Shown here piece after piece: positions 19,717 to 27,030 of a DNA stretch of 64,000 nt (position 1 is its first letter; each line of letters opens with the position of its first letter). This DNA comes from Mesorhizobium denitrificans (GTDB lineage: Bacteria > Pseudomonadota > Alphaproteobacteria > Rhizobiales > Rhizobiaceae). The translations under genes were made by a program, and so were the position numbers. The stretch covers positions 248,001 to 312,000 of the forward strand of contig NZ_QURN01000005.1 in the NCBI RefSeq assembly GCF_003403035.1, given 5' to 3'. Under the pieces are notes generated by a model that worked only from the letters and a program-made list of their open reading frames with translations, did not search any database and was not told the DNA's origin.

Positions 19717-20953
19717 CCTCTGGCAAATCCATCGCACCGGCCATCGTTTCTAGACTGGCGAAGCCTTCAGGCGTGTCACCCTCATCAAATGGCGTGGTGA
19801 CCTCAACAAAGGTGTCGGGATAAAAGCCGTTGAACCGCGTGCGCAGCGATAGCGAGTAGGCCCCAATGTGACCGATTTCGATCCAGTCGCCGGTGTGGAC
19901 GGTCTCGGGCAGCCAGAACGGGCGCGAGAGAATGTCAACCGAATCACAGGTCGCGCCACAAACACGAAACGGCACGATCTTGTCCGCTTCCCCTGCCCGG
20001 CTCTTTATCGCCGGATCGGGAATATAGCGTGCGGGCAGCGTAATCTTGCCGGTCCAACTATCGGACAGCGACGCCCAGATGCCGTCATTTATGTAGAGCC
20101 TGCGGCCTTTTCTCAGCAGCACCCGCACGATGAGCGAGAACGCGCGCGCAACGATGACGCGGCCCGGCTCGGCAACAAGGGGAACTTCGTCGAAACCATA
20201 CTCTTTCAGATCGCCGCGCACGCGCGACATCAATTGTCCGAGCGCGGGCATTGGCGGTTTTTTGCTGTTGGGATCAAGGCCATATTCAGCAGGAAACCCG
20301 CCACCCACATCCAGGCCAGCAATGTCAAAGCTCAGTCGGTTGCGCACCCAATCGGCGGAAGCAAGCGCACGCTCGTAGGTGTCGGGGTCCTCGATCTGGC
20401 TCCCGACATGAAAACAAAGCCCAACGCGGTAGCCGATTTTGTTGAGCCTTTCGCCGATCTCGACCGCGTGGGCCGGGCCTGCACCGAACTTTTTGGAAAG
20501 CTCATACGCCGCGTGGCCCTTGGTCTGAATGCGGACAAAAACCGTGATTGATCCCGGATCGATGTCGAGTGCGCGCACGACGCGGGTAAGTTTCGCAACC
20601 TCATCCTCATGATCGACCGCCAAAACGCGAATGCCGTAGCTTTCCAGCGCCAGCCGAATATCGGACTGCGCCTTGACGGGATGCATGTAGATCATCTCTG
20701 CACCACGCGAGACGGCACGAACAGCCTCGAACTCGCCCGGCGAGGCAACGTCGAACATAGTGACGCCCGCCTCCGCCAGCGTTCGCAAAACCAGTTCCTC
20801 GCCATTGGTCTTGACCGCATAAGCGGTGCGCCCCGGAAACATTTCCATAAAGCGGCGAGCATCCGCCTTCAGCACATCTGGCCGGAAACAATAAACCGGC
20901 GCATCTGGGCGCAATGTCCGGGCCGCCTCACGGGCGCTTTCGAATCGCTGCAT
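19712..20953 (-). CDS. Fold III PLP-dependent decarboxylase, ornithine/lysine decarboxylase type
   Basis: The 413-residue protein belongs to the eukaryotic-type ornithine/diaminopimelate decarboxylase family. The PLP lysine is in AYAVKTNG (Lys48), the phosphate-binding glycines in LDVGGGFPAEYG (about 214-225), AEPGRVIVAR (about 261-270) and the active-site cysteine in CGATCDSVDIL (Cys336) from the partner subunit. It makes putrescine or cadaverine from ornithine or lysine in the cytoplasm. Substrate preference cannot be read reliably. It is transcribed divergently from the EamA exporter across a 144-base gap and its stop lies in a 12-bp tandem repeat. Confidence 0.88.
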   Translation of the reverse strand: MQRFESAREAARTLRPDAPVYCFRPDVLKADARRFMEMFPGRTAYAVKTNGEELVLRTLAEAGVTMFDVASPGEFEAVRAVSRGAEMIYMHPVKAQSDIRLALESYGIRVLAVDHEDEVAKLTRVVRALDIDPGSITVFVRIQTKGHAAYELSKKFGAGPAHAVEIGERLNKIGYRVGLCFHVGSQIEDPDTYERALASADWVRNRLSFDIAGLDVGGGFPAEYGLDPNSKKPPMPALGQLMSRVRGDLKEYGFDEVPLVAEPGRVIVARAFSLIVRVLLRKGRRLYINDGIWASLSDSWTGKITLPARYIPDPAIKSRAGEADKIVPFRVCGATCDSVDILSRPFWLPETVHTGDWIEIGHIGAYSLSLRTRFNGFYPDTFVEVTTPFDEGDTPEGFASLETMAGAMDLPEG

Positions 20954-21097
20954 CGACCACCTCGATTTTTGCCGGACCCTATTGGGTTTTCGAGATTGAA
21001 GAAACCACCGAACAAGCGCTCTGGTAAGTGTGAATCGGGTGGCGCGAGCCAGATGCGCGAGCTAGGACCACGTAAACAAGACCAAAGGCAAATTTAG

Positions 21098-22015
21098 ATG
21101 ACCGCAATCGCGCAATCCGCACCCCGGCCAATGTCCGCTCGCGACTGGGCGCTTCTATTGGTTCTCGGCGCGATCTGGGGCGGCTCTTTCTTTTTCGCGC
21201 GCGTTGCCGTGCAGGAAATTCCACCACTGGTTCTGGTGCTGCTCCGCGTCGCCATCGCAGCTATTGCATTACAGATCTATCTGTCTGCAACGGGAATATC
21301 ATTCAAGCCCGTTCTAGAACGGATCGGGCCATTTTTCGCACTGGCCTTGCTGAACAATGTAATCCCTTTCTCGCTGATCTTTGCTGGACAAACGCAAATG
21401 GGCGCCGGATTGGCGTCGGTTCTAAACGCAACCACGCCCATGTGGACGCTGATCATCGCCAGCATGCTGACCGCCGACGAAAAGCTGACAGTAAATAAAT
21501 CCATCGGGATTGTGCTCGGAATAGCAGGCACTGCCGTGATGATAGGGCCGGGTGCCATTGCGGGCCTCGGCGGTCCTGTATGGGCGAAACTCGCGCTTGT
21601 TGGTGCAGCACTTTCCTACGCATTCGCGCTTGTGCTTGCGCGCAAGAAATTTGTCGGCGTCCCCGCGCCTGTCGTGGCTTCAGGGCAGCTAAGCGCCGCA
21701 ACTATAATCATGATTCCCGTTGTAGCCACACTCTACAGCCCTACGATTGTGATGACCGCAAGCAGCCACGTGTGGGCCGCGATTTTAGCGCTAGCGCTGG
21801 TTTCAACCGCCTTCGCCTATATTCTTTACTTCCGGATATTGGCATCAGCGGGCGCAACAAATGCCTCGCTGGTGACGCTGATCGTGCCTGTGAGCGCGAT
21901 ATTGCTCGGCGTAATTTTTCTGGGCGAAGCGCTGGAAACATTCGAAATGATGGGCATGGTTTTGATCGGGTTGGGCCTCATCACGATCGATGGACGGGTT
22001 TTCAGGCGTATTTGA
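21098..22015 (+). CDS. EamA/DMT-family exporter
   Basis: The 305-residue protein has about ten hydrophobic segments arranged as two EamA repeats (about 15-145 and 160-300). The first repeat has GAIWGGSFFFARVAV, typical for drug/metabolite transporter proteins, and the second ends with GVIFLGEALETFEMMGMVLI. Members export amino acids, nucleosides or other metabolites; the substrate here is unknown. It starts divergently from the decarboxylase gene. Its stop codon TGA is part of a RutR-like palindrome (22011-22028). Confidence 0.85.
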   Translation: MTAIAQSAPRPMSARDWALLLVLGAIWGGSFFFARVAVQEIPPLVLVLLRVAIAAIALQIYLSATGISFKPVLERIGPFFALALLNNVIPFSLIFAGQTQMGAGLASVLNATTPMWTLIIASMLTADEKLTVNKSIGIVLGIAGTAVMIGPGAIAGLGGPVWAKLALVGAALSYAFALVLARKKFVGVPAPVVASGQLSAATIIMIPVVATLYSPTIVMTASSHVWAAILALALVSTAFAYILYFRILASAGATNASLVTLIVPVSAILLGVIFLGEALETFEMMGMVLIGLGLITIDGRVFRRI

Positions 22016-22028
22016 CCAATCGATCAAA
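22011..22028. promoter_or_regulatory. RutR-like palindrome (orphan copy)
   Basis: TTTGACCAATCGATCAAA is a near-palindrome; its reverse complement TTTGATCGATTGGTCAAA closely matches the sites before the pyrimidine operons at 42575 and 46119. It covers the eamA stop codon and lies 174 bases before the 28-residue gene. An alternative reading is a weak eamA terminator, since TTTGA/TCAAA can pair and six T's follow at 22031. Confidence 0.45.
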
Positions 22029-22201
22029 ACTTTTTTCACAAAATGTTTCGCGGTGTTATCTTCTTGGAACTGTTTGGAAAACCGGCGACATTGAGGCGTT
22101 TTTTTCACAATCGTGTCGCAATGCAGCATAGTTTGCGCTTGCTCGAAGCCGAAACTCACCTAGATTCCACGATATAGCTCTTTAGTTGAAGGAGGCTATG
22201 C

Positions 22202-22288
22202 ATGGGACTGACAAGGCCAATTAACGCCCTAATGTTTTGTGCTGCTTTTGCATTTGTGGGCGCCCTCATAATGGGTGTCCTGCCCTAA
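22202..22288 (+). CDS. 28-residue single-pass membrane peptide, unrecognised
   Basis: A short gene missed by length filters. It begins ATG at 22202, seven bases after a near-perfect AAGGAGG ribosome binding site (about 22190-22196). The peptide starts MGLTRPINAL and ends ALIMGVLP; apart from Arg5 there is no charge, and residues 8-27 form one membrane span (with a cysteine at 13). A strong terminator follows 39 bases after the stop, so this is a complete small transcription unit between eamA and metF. A possible promoter is TTGCTC, 16 bases, TAGATT (about 22138-22165). Function is unknown; small membrane peptides often bind larger membrane complexes. Confidence 0.65.
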   Translation: MGLTRPINALMFCAAFAFVGALIMGVLP

Positions 22289-22327
22289 GCCCCGAAGGCA
22301 GCTACTCAGGCAATACGACAGTTCCAG

Positions 22328-22358
22328 AAGGCCGGGTTTTAACCCGGCCTTTTGCTTT
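22328..22358 (+). terminator. Rho-independent terminator after the 28-residue gene
   Basis: AAGGCCGGGTT (22328-22338) pairs perfectly with AACCCGGCCTT (22341-22351) and TTTGCTTT follows on the plus strand. On the minus strand, just past the metF stop, the hairpin has no T-run, so it mainly serves the plus-strand unit and may also stop metF readthrough. Confidence 0.85.
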
Positions 22359-23286
22359 AGGCCGCAGCGGAAGTCGTTTCAGCTACTGCGCTCAATGCAT
22401 GCTGCGGACGCACGCCAATCATGTGGCAGATGGCGAAGGCGAGATCAGCGCGGTTCATCGTGTAGAAATGGAAATCGCCAACGCCGCGTTCAATCAGGTC
22501 CAGCACCTGCTCTGCAGCAACAGCCGCCGCGACCAGCATGTGTGTTTGCGGATCGTTCTCCAACCCCTCAAAACGCTCAAGTAGCCAAGCAGGAACGTGC
22601 GCTCCAGCGCGAGCTGAGAAGTTGCCGACCTGCTTGATGTTGTGCACCGGCAGAATGCCCGGAACGATGGGAATGTAGATGCCAGCACGGCGAACACGCT
22701 CCACAAACCGCTCATAAATGTCGTTATCGAAGAAGAATTGGGTGATAGCGCGGGTGGCGCCATTGTCGACCTTGCGCTTCAGCATGTCGATGTCAGTGGC
22801 GAAGTCCGGGCTTTCGGGGTGCTTTTCCGGGTAGGCGGAAACAGAAATGTCGAAACTGCCGTGCTGGCTGATCGCCGCGACCATTTCCGCGCCGTTCGCG
22901 TAACCGCCTTCATGTGGCTGATAGCGCGTGCCAACACCCGACGCCGGATCACCGCGCAGCGCGACGAAGCGCTTCACGCCAAGATCGACAAACTGCCGGA
23001 TAACCCCATCCACCTCTTCGCATGTCGCATCAATGCAGGTGAGGTGCGCGGCGGGCAACAGGGTCGTTTCGCCGAGAATGCGGCCAACCGTGCGCGCAGT
23101 GCGCTCACGCGTTGAGCCGCCCGCGCCATACGTGACAGACACAAAATGCGGATTCAGCGGTTCAAGCCGCTTCACGGTTTCCCAAAGCCGCGTTTCCATA
23201 TCGTCGGATTTCGGAGGAAAAAATTCGAAGGAAACCTTGATGCGGTCTCCGAGATCGGGAAGGCGCGAAAATCGGGACTGGGACAT
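22357..23286 (-). CDS. metF: 5,10-methylenetetrahydrofolate reductase MetF
   Basis: MetF reduces 5,10-methylene-THF to 5-methyl-THF with FAD and NADH, supplying the methyl group for methionine synthesis. The 309-residue protein is a TIM barrel with VSFEFFPPKSDDM at the start (catalytic Glu in FEFFPP), VTYGAGGST, ALRGDPASGVG, VSAYPEKHPES and ITQFFFDN in the usual order. Its ATG shares one base with the stop of the upstream ArsR-methyltransferase gene, so the two are translationally coupled. No truncation. Confidence 0.96.
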   Translation of the reverse strand: MSQSRFSRLPDLGDRIKVSFEFFPPKSDDMETRLWETVKRLEPLNPHFVSVTYGAGGSTRERTARTVGRILGETTLLPAAHLTCIDATCEEVDGVIRQFVDLGVKRFVALRGDPASGVGTRYQPHEGGYANGAEMVAAISQHGSFDISVSAYPEKHPESPDFATDIDMLKRKVDNGATRAITQFFFDNDIYERFVERVRRAGIYIPIVPGILPVHNIKQVGNFSARAGAHVPAWLLERFEGLENDPQTHMLVAAAVAAEQVLDLIERGVGDFHFYTMNRADLAFAICHMIGVRPQHALSAVAETTSAAA

Positions 23287-24287
23287 CAGGCTGTTACTCT
23301 TGAATCTTGGGTGGCATTATCGGCGATGAGCAGGCGCTGGTCACGCCCAAGCCAAAGCTTTACGGTCAACTTGTCGTCGCCCGGTGCAGATGGCTGGAAA
23401 GCCTGCGATTCCTCAAGTTTGAGTTCCGCAGCCTCAAACCATTCGCGAATCTGCTGGTCGGAAAAGCCGAGGCGCTGATGCGCGTGGTGATCGCGCAGTA
23501 TTTCCAGCGAATGCGGGGCAAAATCTACAACCACGAGCCGGCCGCCCGGACGCAACATGCGCCCTGCCTCGCGGATGGCTCGGGCCGGATCGTCCAGATA
23601 GTGCAGCACCTGATGCATGGTCACCAGGTCAAAGGCGTTGCGCTCGATCTGCGCCGCGAAAATATCACCCTGCCGCACCTGCGCATGCGTGACACCTGCG
23701 CGATCGAGATTAGCGCGCGCAACCGACAGCATTTCGCGGGAGAGGTCTATGCCGACGCCGCGCGTGTAGTATGGCGCGAGGATTTCGAGCAGGCGACCCG
23801 TGCCGGTGCCGAGGTCGAGCATGGACTGGAATGGCCGCTTACCTATGAGCTTTAGCAAGGCAGCTTCGACCGCTTTGTCGGGCGCATGAAGTAAACGAAG
23901 CTGATCCCAGCTTTCCGCGTGTTCGGAGAAATAGGCGCGGGCAGTGTCTTGCCGACGGCGCTTGACGTCTGCCAACCGCTCAAAATCGCGCTGAATTTGC
24001 ACATCGTCAAGGTCGATGCGCTCGATGAGGCCTTTAACGAAGGCGCGGTCAGCTTCCGTGTCAGTAAGGCGGAAAAAGGCCCACGACCCTTCCTGATAAC
24101 GGTCGATAAGGCTGGCCTCCAGCAGCAGCCGCAGATGGCGCGAAACGCGCGGCTGCGACTGGTTGAGAATCTCCGTAAGGTCGGACACGGTGAGATCACC
24201 CTGCGACAGAAGCGCAAGAATGCGCATGCGGCTGGATTCCGCAGCCGCCTTCAAGCTATCAACGACCTTGCTCAATGAAACACGCAT
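23286..24287 (-). CDS. ArsR-family regulator fused to SAM-dependent methyltransferase domain (SamR-like)
   Basis: The 333-residue protein combines an N-terminal ArsR winged helix (about 1-90; SQPRVSRHLRLLLEASLI is the recognition region) with a class I methyltransferase domain (about 140-310) whose SAM site is LDLGTGTGRLLEIL, followed by VGIDLSREML. Comparative studies have described such ArsR proteins in alphaproteobacteria as SAM-responsive regulators of methionine genes; coupling to metF fits that. A perfect 7-bp inverted repeat lies 20 bases upstream (24307-24326), the probable operator for autoregulation. The ATG at 24287 is preferred over a TTG at 24296. Confidence 0.85.
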   Translation of the reverse strand: MRVSLSKVVDSLKAAAESSRMRILALLSQGDLTVSDLTEILNQSQPRVSRHLRLLLEASLIDRYQEGSWAFFRLTDTEADRAFVKGLIERIDLDDVQIQRDFERLADVKRRRQDTARAYFSEHAESWDQLRLLHAPDKAVEAALLKLIGKRPFQSMLDLGTGTGRLLEILAPYYTRGVGIDLSREMLSVARANLDRAGVTHAQVRQGDIFAAQIERNAFDLVTMHQVLHYLDDPARAIREAGRMLRPGGRLVVVDFAPHSLEILRDHHAHQRLGFSDQQIREWFEAAELKLEESQAFQPSAPGDDKLTVKLWLGRDQRLLIADNATQDSRVTA

Positions 24288-24306
24288 GGCTGCCAATCCA
24301 TGAAAG

Positions 24307-24326
24307 ACATAAACATATCTTTATGT
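24307..24326. promoter_or_regulatory. Probable ArsR/SamR operator
   Basis: ACATAAACATATCTTTATGT has perfect 7-bp arms (ACATAAA and TTTATGT) around a nearly symmetric centre. It lies 20 bases upstream of the ArsR-methyltransferase start and 35 bases before trmO, so it could control both directions. The shape fits a dimeric winged-helix repressor and resembles motifs predicted for SAM-linked ArsR regulators. Confidence 0.7.
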
Positions 24327-24360
24327 GAAAAATGCACACCATGCAAGCGGACCGATCCAT

Positions 24361-24861
24361 ATGAATGAATTGCGCGAAGGAGAAGTCGCCCTGCCGTTCG
24401 ATCCGGGCCATGCAGCGGCGGATGGGCAGATCGTGTTCATCGGGCGTATTCGCTCGCCGTGGACCGCCCGCGAAGATTGCCCGAAGAATACGACGCAGGC
24501 GCGCGAAACCGGGAAGCAGGCTGTTCTGGAGCTTGATGCGGCCTATCGGCACGGATTACTAGGACTGGAAGGTTATAGCCACATCGCGATCCTGACATGG
24601 CTCGACCGCGCCAAACGGAATCTGATTATCCAGAAGCCGCGCCATGCGACTGAAACGAAAGGCGTTTTCGCGATACGCTCCCCTGCCCGCCCCAATCCCA
24701 TCGGCCTGCATATCGTTCGCCTGACCGGGATCGACAAGGAAAAGGGTCTGCTGACGCTCGAGGCAATCGACGTGTTGGATGGCACGCCGGTAATCGACAT
24801 CAAGCCGTACTACGCGTCGACCGATGCGATTCCCGACGCGACGCGACCCGGCAAGTTCTGA
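24361..24861 (+). CDS. trmO: tRNA (t6A37)-N6-methyltransferase TrmO (TsaA/YaeB family)
   Basis: TrmO methylates N6-threonylcarbamoyladenosine 37 in some threonine tRNAs with SAM. From the ATG at 24361 the protein has 166 residues; it shows the family beta-barrel motifs IGRIRSPWTARED, LEGYSHIAILTWLDRA, GVFAIRSPARPNPIGLHIVRL and DVLDGTPVIDIKPY. A GTG at 24325 would extend it by 12 residues but lies inside the operator. SAM use beside metF and the SAM-type regulator is thematically consistent. It overlaps the next gene by one base. Confidence 0.88.
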   Translation: MNELREGEVALPFDPGHAAADGQIVFIGRIRSPWTAREDCPKNTTQARETGKQAVLELDAAYRHGLLGLEGYSHIAILTWLDRAKRNLIIQKPRHATETKGVFAIRSPARPNPIGLHIVRLTGIDKEKGLLTLEAIDVLDGTPVIDIKPYYASTDAIPDATRPGKF

Positions 24862-25169
24862 TGGCAACGCAACGTCAACGCGCCATAGCGAAGGCGCTCA
24901 CGACACTGTTGCCGTGGGCGCCTTATGCGGACACGGAAGTTATTCGAGCGGACGCGAACGCTGTGCATATGAAAACGTTGCCACCATCCGTTGCGATTTG
25001 GCTGGCTACGGTCGCGCATGTGCGCCACCAGCACACCGAATATGACCGGCTGCTGGCTGAGGGCTATGACCGCGATTCTGCGCGATTTTTCGTGATTAAC
25101 AAAATCAATGACGTGCTGACGCGTTGGCGCGCCACGCGCCTGCTGGACCCGGACGACGAGGACAGCTAG
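24861..25169 (+). CDS. DUF2293 domain protein
   Basis: The 102-residue protein is charged and helical, with no signal peptide or membrane segment. It contains the stretch RHQHTEYDRLLAEGYDRDSAR followed closely by VINKINDVLTRW, which matches what is known of the DUF2293 family; no biochemical role is known to me for it. Its ATG overlaps the trmO stop (TGATG), so it is probably made with TrmO. It converges with the MOSC gene, overlapping by four bases at the stops. Confidence 0.75.
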   Translation: MATQRQRAIAKALTTLLPWAPYADTEVIRADANAVHMKTLPPSVAIWLATVAHVRHQHTEYDRLLAEGYDRDSARFFVINKINDVLTRWRATRLLDPDDEDS

Positions 25170-25780
25170 GCGCGATAAATCCACTGTTCTGGTACGCGAA
25201 CGGTGATTTCCTCGCCTGCAACGATGCGGCCCGGCTTTTCAACCCAAGCGGTGAGACCGCGTAGACGGCGACCTTGGCGAGCGAATTCGAGCGCTCCAAC
25301 CTTATGGTCCGGCATCTTCGCATTTTCGGCAATCGCGCGACCCGCCAGACGGCATGGATGGTTCATCGCATCGACCTTCAAGGTCACGCCGTTACGGAAA
25401 AACAGCAAACTGCCCGCGGGCAGGAACGACAATCGAGGAAGGCCGGAAACCAGCAGGTTTGCGCCGATCCACTCCGACTTGATTTCCGGCAGATTCATTC
25501 GCCGTGCAATGATCGCCAACTCGTCCGGCGATACGATTGTCAGCTGCCGCTCGTTGCGCATTTCGGTTCCGCGCGGATACCAGGGCTCGCGGCCACCGGA
25601 TTTCCGCGTGATACCAGCATGGAAATCATTGGCTATGCCATCGAAGCCGAGTTCAAGCGCATCAACCGAGCGCGTCTCGAAATGGTCGAACGGAGCAGCA
25701 AAAACGCCGTCAACTCGCGCCGCCAATTTCTGCTGCGCGACGACGCCTTCTTCGAGTGCCACTCCAGCGTTGTCCATCAC
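25166..25780 (-). CDS. MOSC domain protein
   Basis: The 204-residue protein has the MOSC (Moco sulfurase C-terminal) fold: an early GIANDFHAGITRKSGGREPW segment, ERQLTIVSPDELA, IGANLLVSGLPRL and, most diagnostic, the conserved cysteine in MNHPCRLAGRA (near 140). Such proteins bind or pass on sulfur/molybdenum cofactor, as in YiiM, which reduces N-hydroxylated compounds. It overlaps the KAS III-like gene by four bases and is probably co-translated with it. Substrate unknown. Confidence 0.85.
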   Translation of the reverse strand: MMDNAGVALEEGVVAQQKLAARVDGVFAAPFDHFETRSVDALELGFDGIANDFHAGITRKSGGREPWYPRGTEMRNERQLTIVSPDELAIIARRMNLPEIKSEWIGANLLVSGLPRLSFLPAGSLLFFRNGVTLKVDAMNHPCRLAGRAIAENAKMPDHKVGALEFARQGRRLRGLTAWVEKPGRIVAGEEITVRVPEQWIYRA

Positions 25781-26892
25781 ATCATCCTGAGCAGAGCACC
25801 GCCGATGGAGTAGCCCGCGCCAAACGCACAGAGCAATCCATAGTCGCCGATTTTCATGTCCTCGTGATTTTCCTTTAGCGCGATGACCGCACCAGCCCCA
25901 GCGGTGTTGCCATATCGGTCAAGAACCATCGGGGCGCGATCGTGACCAACCTCTTCGCCGAATGCGAGTTTCAGGATCATGGAGTTCATACGGGCATTCG
26001 CCTGATGCAGCCAGAAACGGCGCATGTCGTGCGGTGTCAGATCATGGTGAGCGAGGAAATCTACGATGAACTTGTGACCCGCGACCGTGACTTCCTTGAA
26101 AACCTTGTTCCCAACCTGCTTGATCAGATTGCCTTGCATGTCGATCGTATAAGGATCCTCTTGTTCCGAGCGCGTGAGGAAGCCGAGATTATTGCGAATA
26201 TTTGAGGAAAACTGCGTCCAGGTGCGCGAGTCGATGACTTCGAAGCGTCCCGAACGTCTGCCATTGCGCGGCTCGACCACCATTGCCACCGCGGCATCGC
26301 CGAAGATGAAATGCGTTTGCCGGTCGCGGAAATCGAGCGGCGATGTAACGATTTCAGGCACGACAACGAGGATGCGCTTCTGCCCACCGGCGCGGATCAT
26401 GTTGCACGCGACATGCAGCGCAGCCGCTGCCGAAGAACAGCCCAACCCCATGTCGAACCCCGCGCCGGAGGTTCCGAGTGCATTCTGGATCTCGATGGCG
26501 ATTGCCGGATAGGGCCGCTGATGATGCGAGGACGAGCAGATCACCAGATCAATATCCTGTGGCTTGCACCCCGCATGCTCAATGGCGCGGCGCGCTGCAG
26601 CGAGGCCGAACTCTGCTTCCACGGAAAGCTCTTCGTCGGCGCGCGGCGCAATGCGCGGGGCCATACGGTTCGGATCAAGCACGCCTTCGCGATCGATCAT
26701 ATAACGGGTGCGAATGCCGGAGGCATGCTCGATGAATGCCGATGACGATTTCTGCAAAGGCTCCTGACCAGTGCCTTCGCGGCGCGCGTTTTCCTGATCG
26801 ACCCATGTGTTGAAGCTGGTGACAAGTTCGTCATTGGTGACGACCGCTTCGGGAATTTCCACCCCGATGCCGCTAATGATTACGCGATTCAT
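25777..26892 (-). CDS. 3-oxoacyl-ACP synthase III-like (FabH family) enzyme
   Basis: The 371-residue protein is a KAS III-type thiolase-fold condensing enzyme with a complete triad: Cys152 in GLGCSSAAA, His296 in WLHQANARMN and Asn329 in YGNTAGAGAV. It is about 45 residues longer than housekeeping FabH, mainly from an insertion near 28-85, and it lacks the FabH GNTSAAS wording, so it is probably a paralogue with a different acyl substrate rather than the primary initiator of fatty acid synthesis. It is coupled to the MOSC gene and lies downstream of ettA with a 138-base gap. Confidence 0.85.
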   Translation of the reverse strand: MNRVIISGIGVEIPEAVVTNDELVTSFNTWVDQENARREGTGQEPLQKSSSAFIEHASGIRTRYMIDREGVLDPNRMAPRIAPRADEELSVEAEFGLAAARRAIEHAGCKPQDIDLVICSSSHHQRPYPAIAIEIQNALGTSGAGFDMGLGCSSAAAALHVACNMIRAGGQKRILVVVPEIVTSPLDFRDRQTHFIFGDAAVAMVVEPRNGRRSGRFEVIDSRTWTQFSSNIRNNLGFLTRSEQEDPYTIDMQGNLIKQVGNKVFKEVTVAGHKFIVDFLAHHDLTPHDMRRFWLHQANARMNSMILKLAFGEEVGHDRAPMVLDRYGNTAGAGAVIALKENHEDMKIGDYGLLCAFGAGYSIGGALLRMM

Positions 26893-27030
26893 GCAAGTCT
26901 TCTTTCACAGGCACGACCACCGACGACCGTGCAACTCCGCAATTGCCCGCGCCCTTTACGCCAGAACAACGGCAGAAGAAAGCCCGCCGCGCCGATGCCA
27001 GACGATGCCAGACCGGCGCGGTGGATAAGG

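Noticed and set aside
22011-22042. Rho-independent terminator of eamA
   Set aside because: A T-run follows, but the stem is only five A/T-rich pairs plus a mismatch; kept as an alternative explanation to the RutR-like box, not as a feature.
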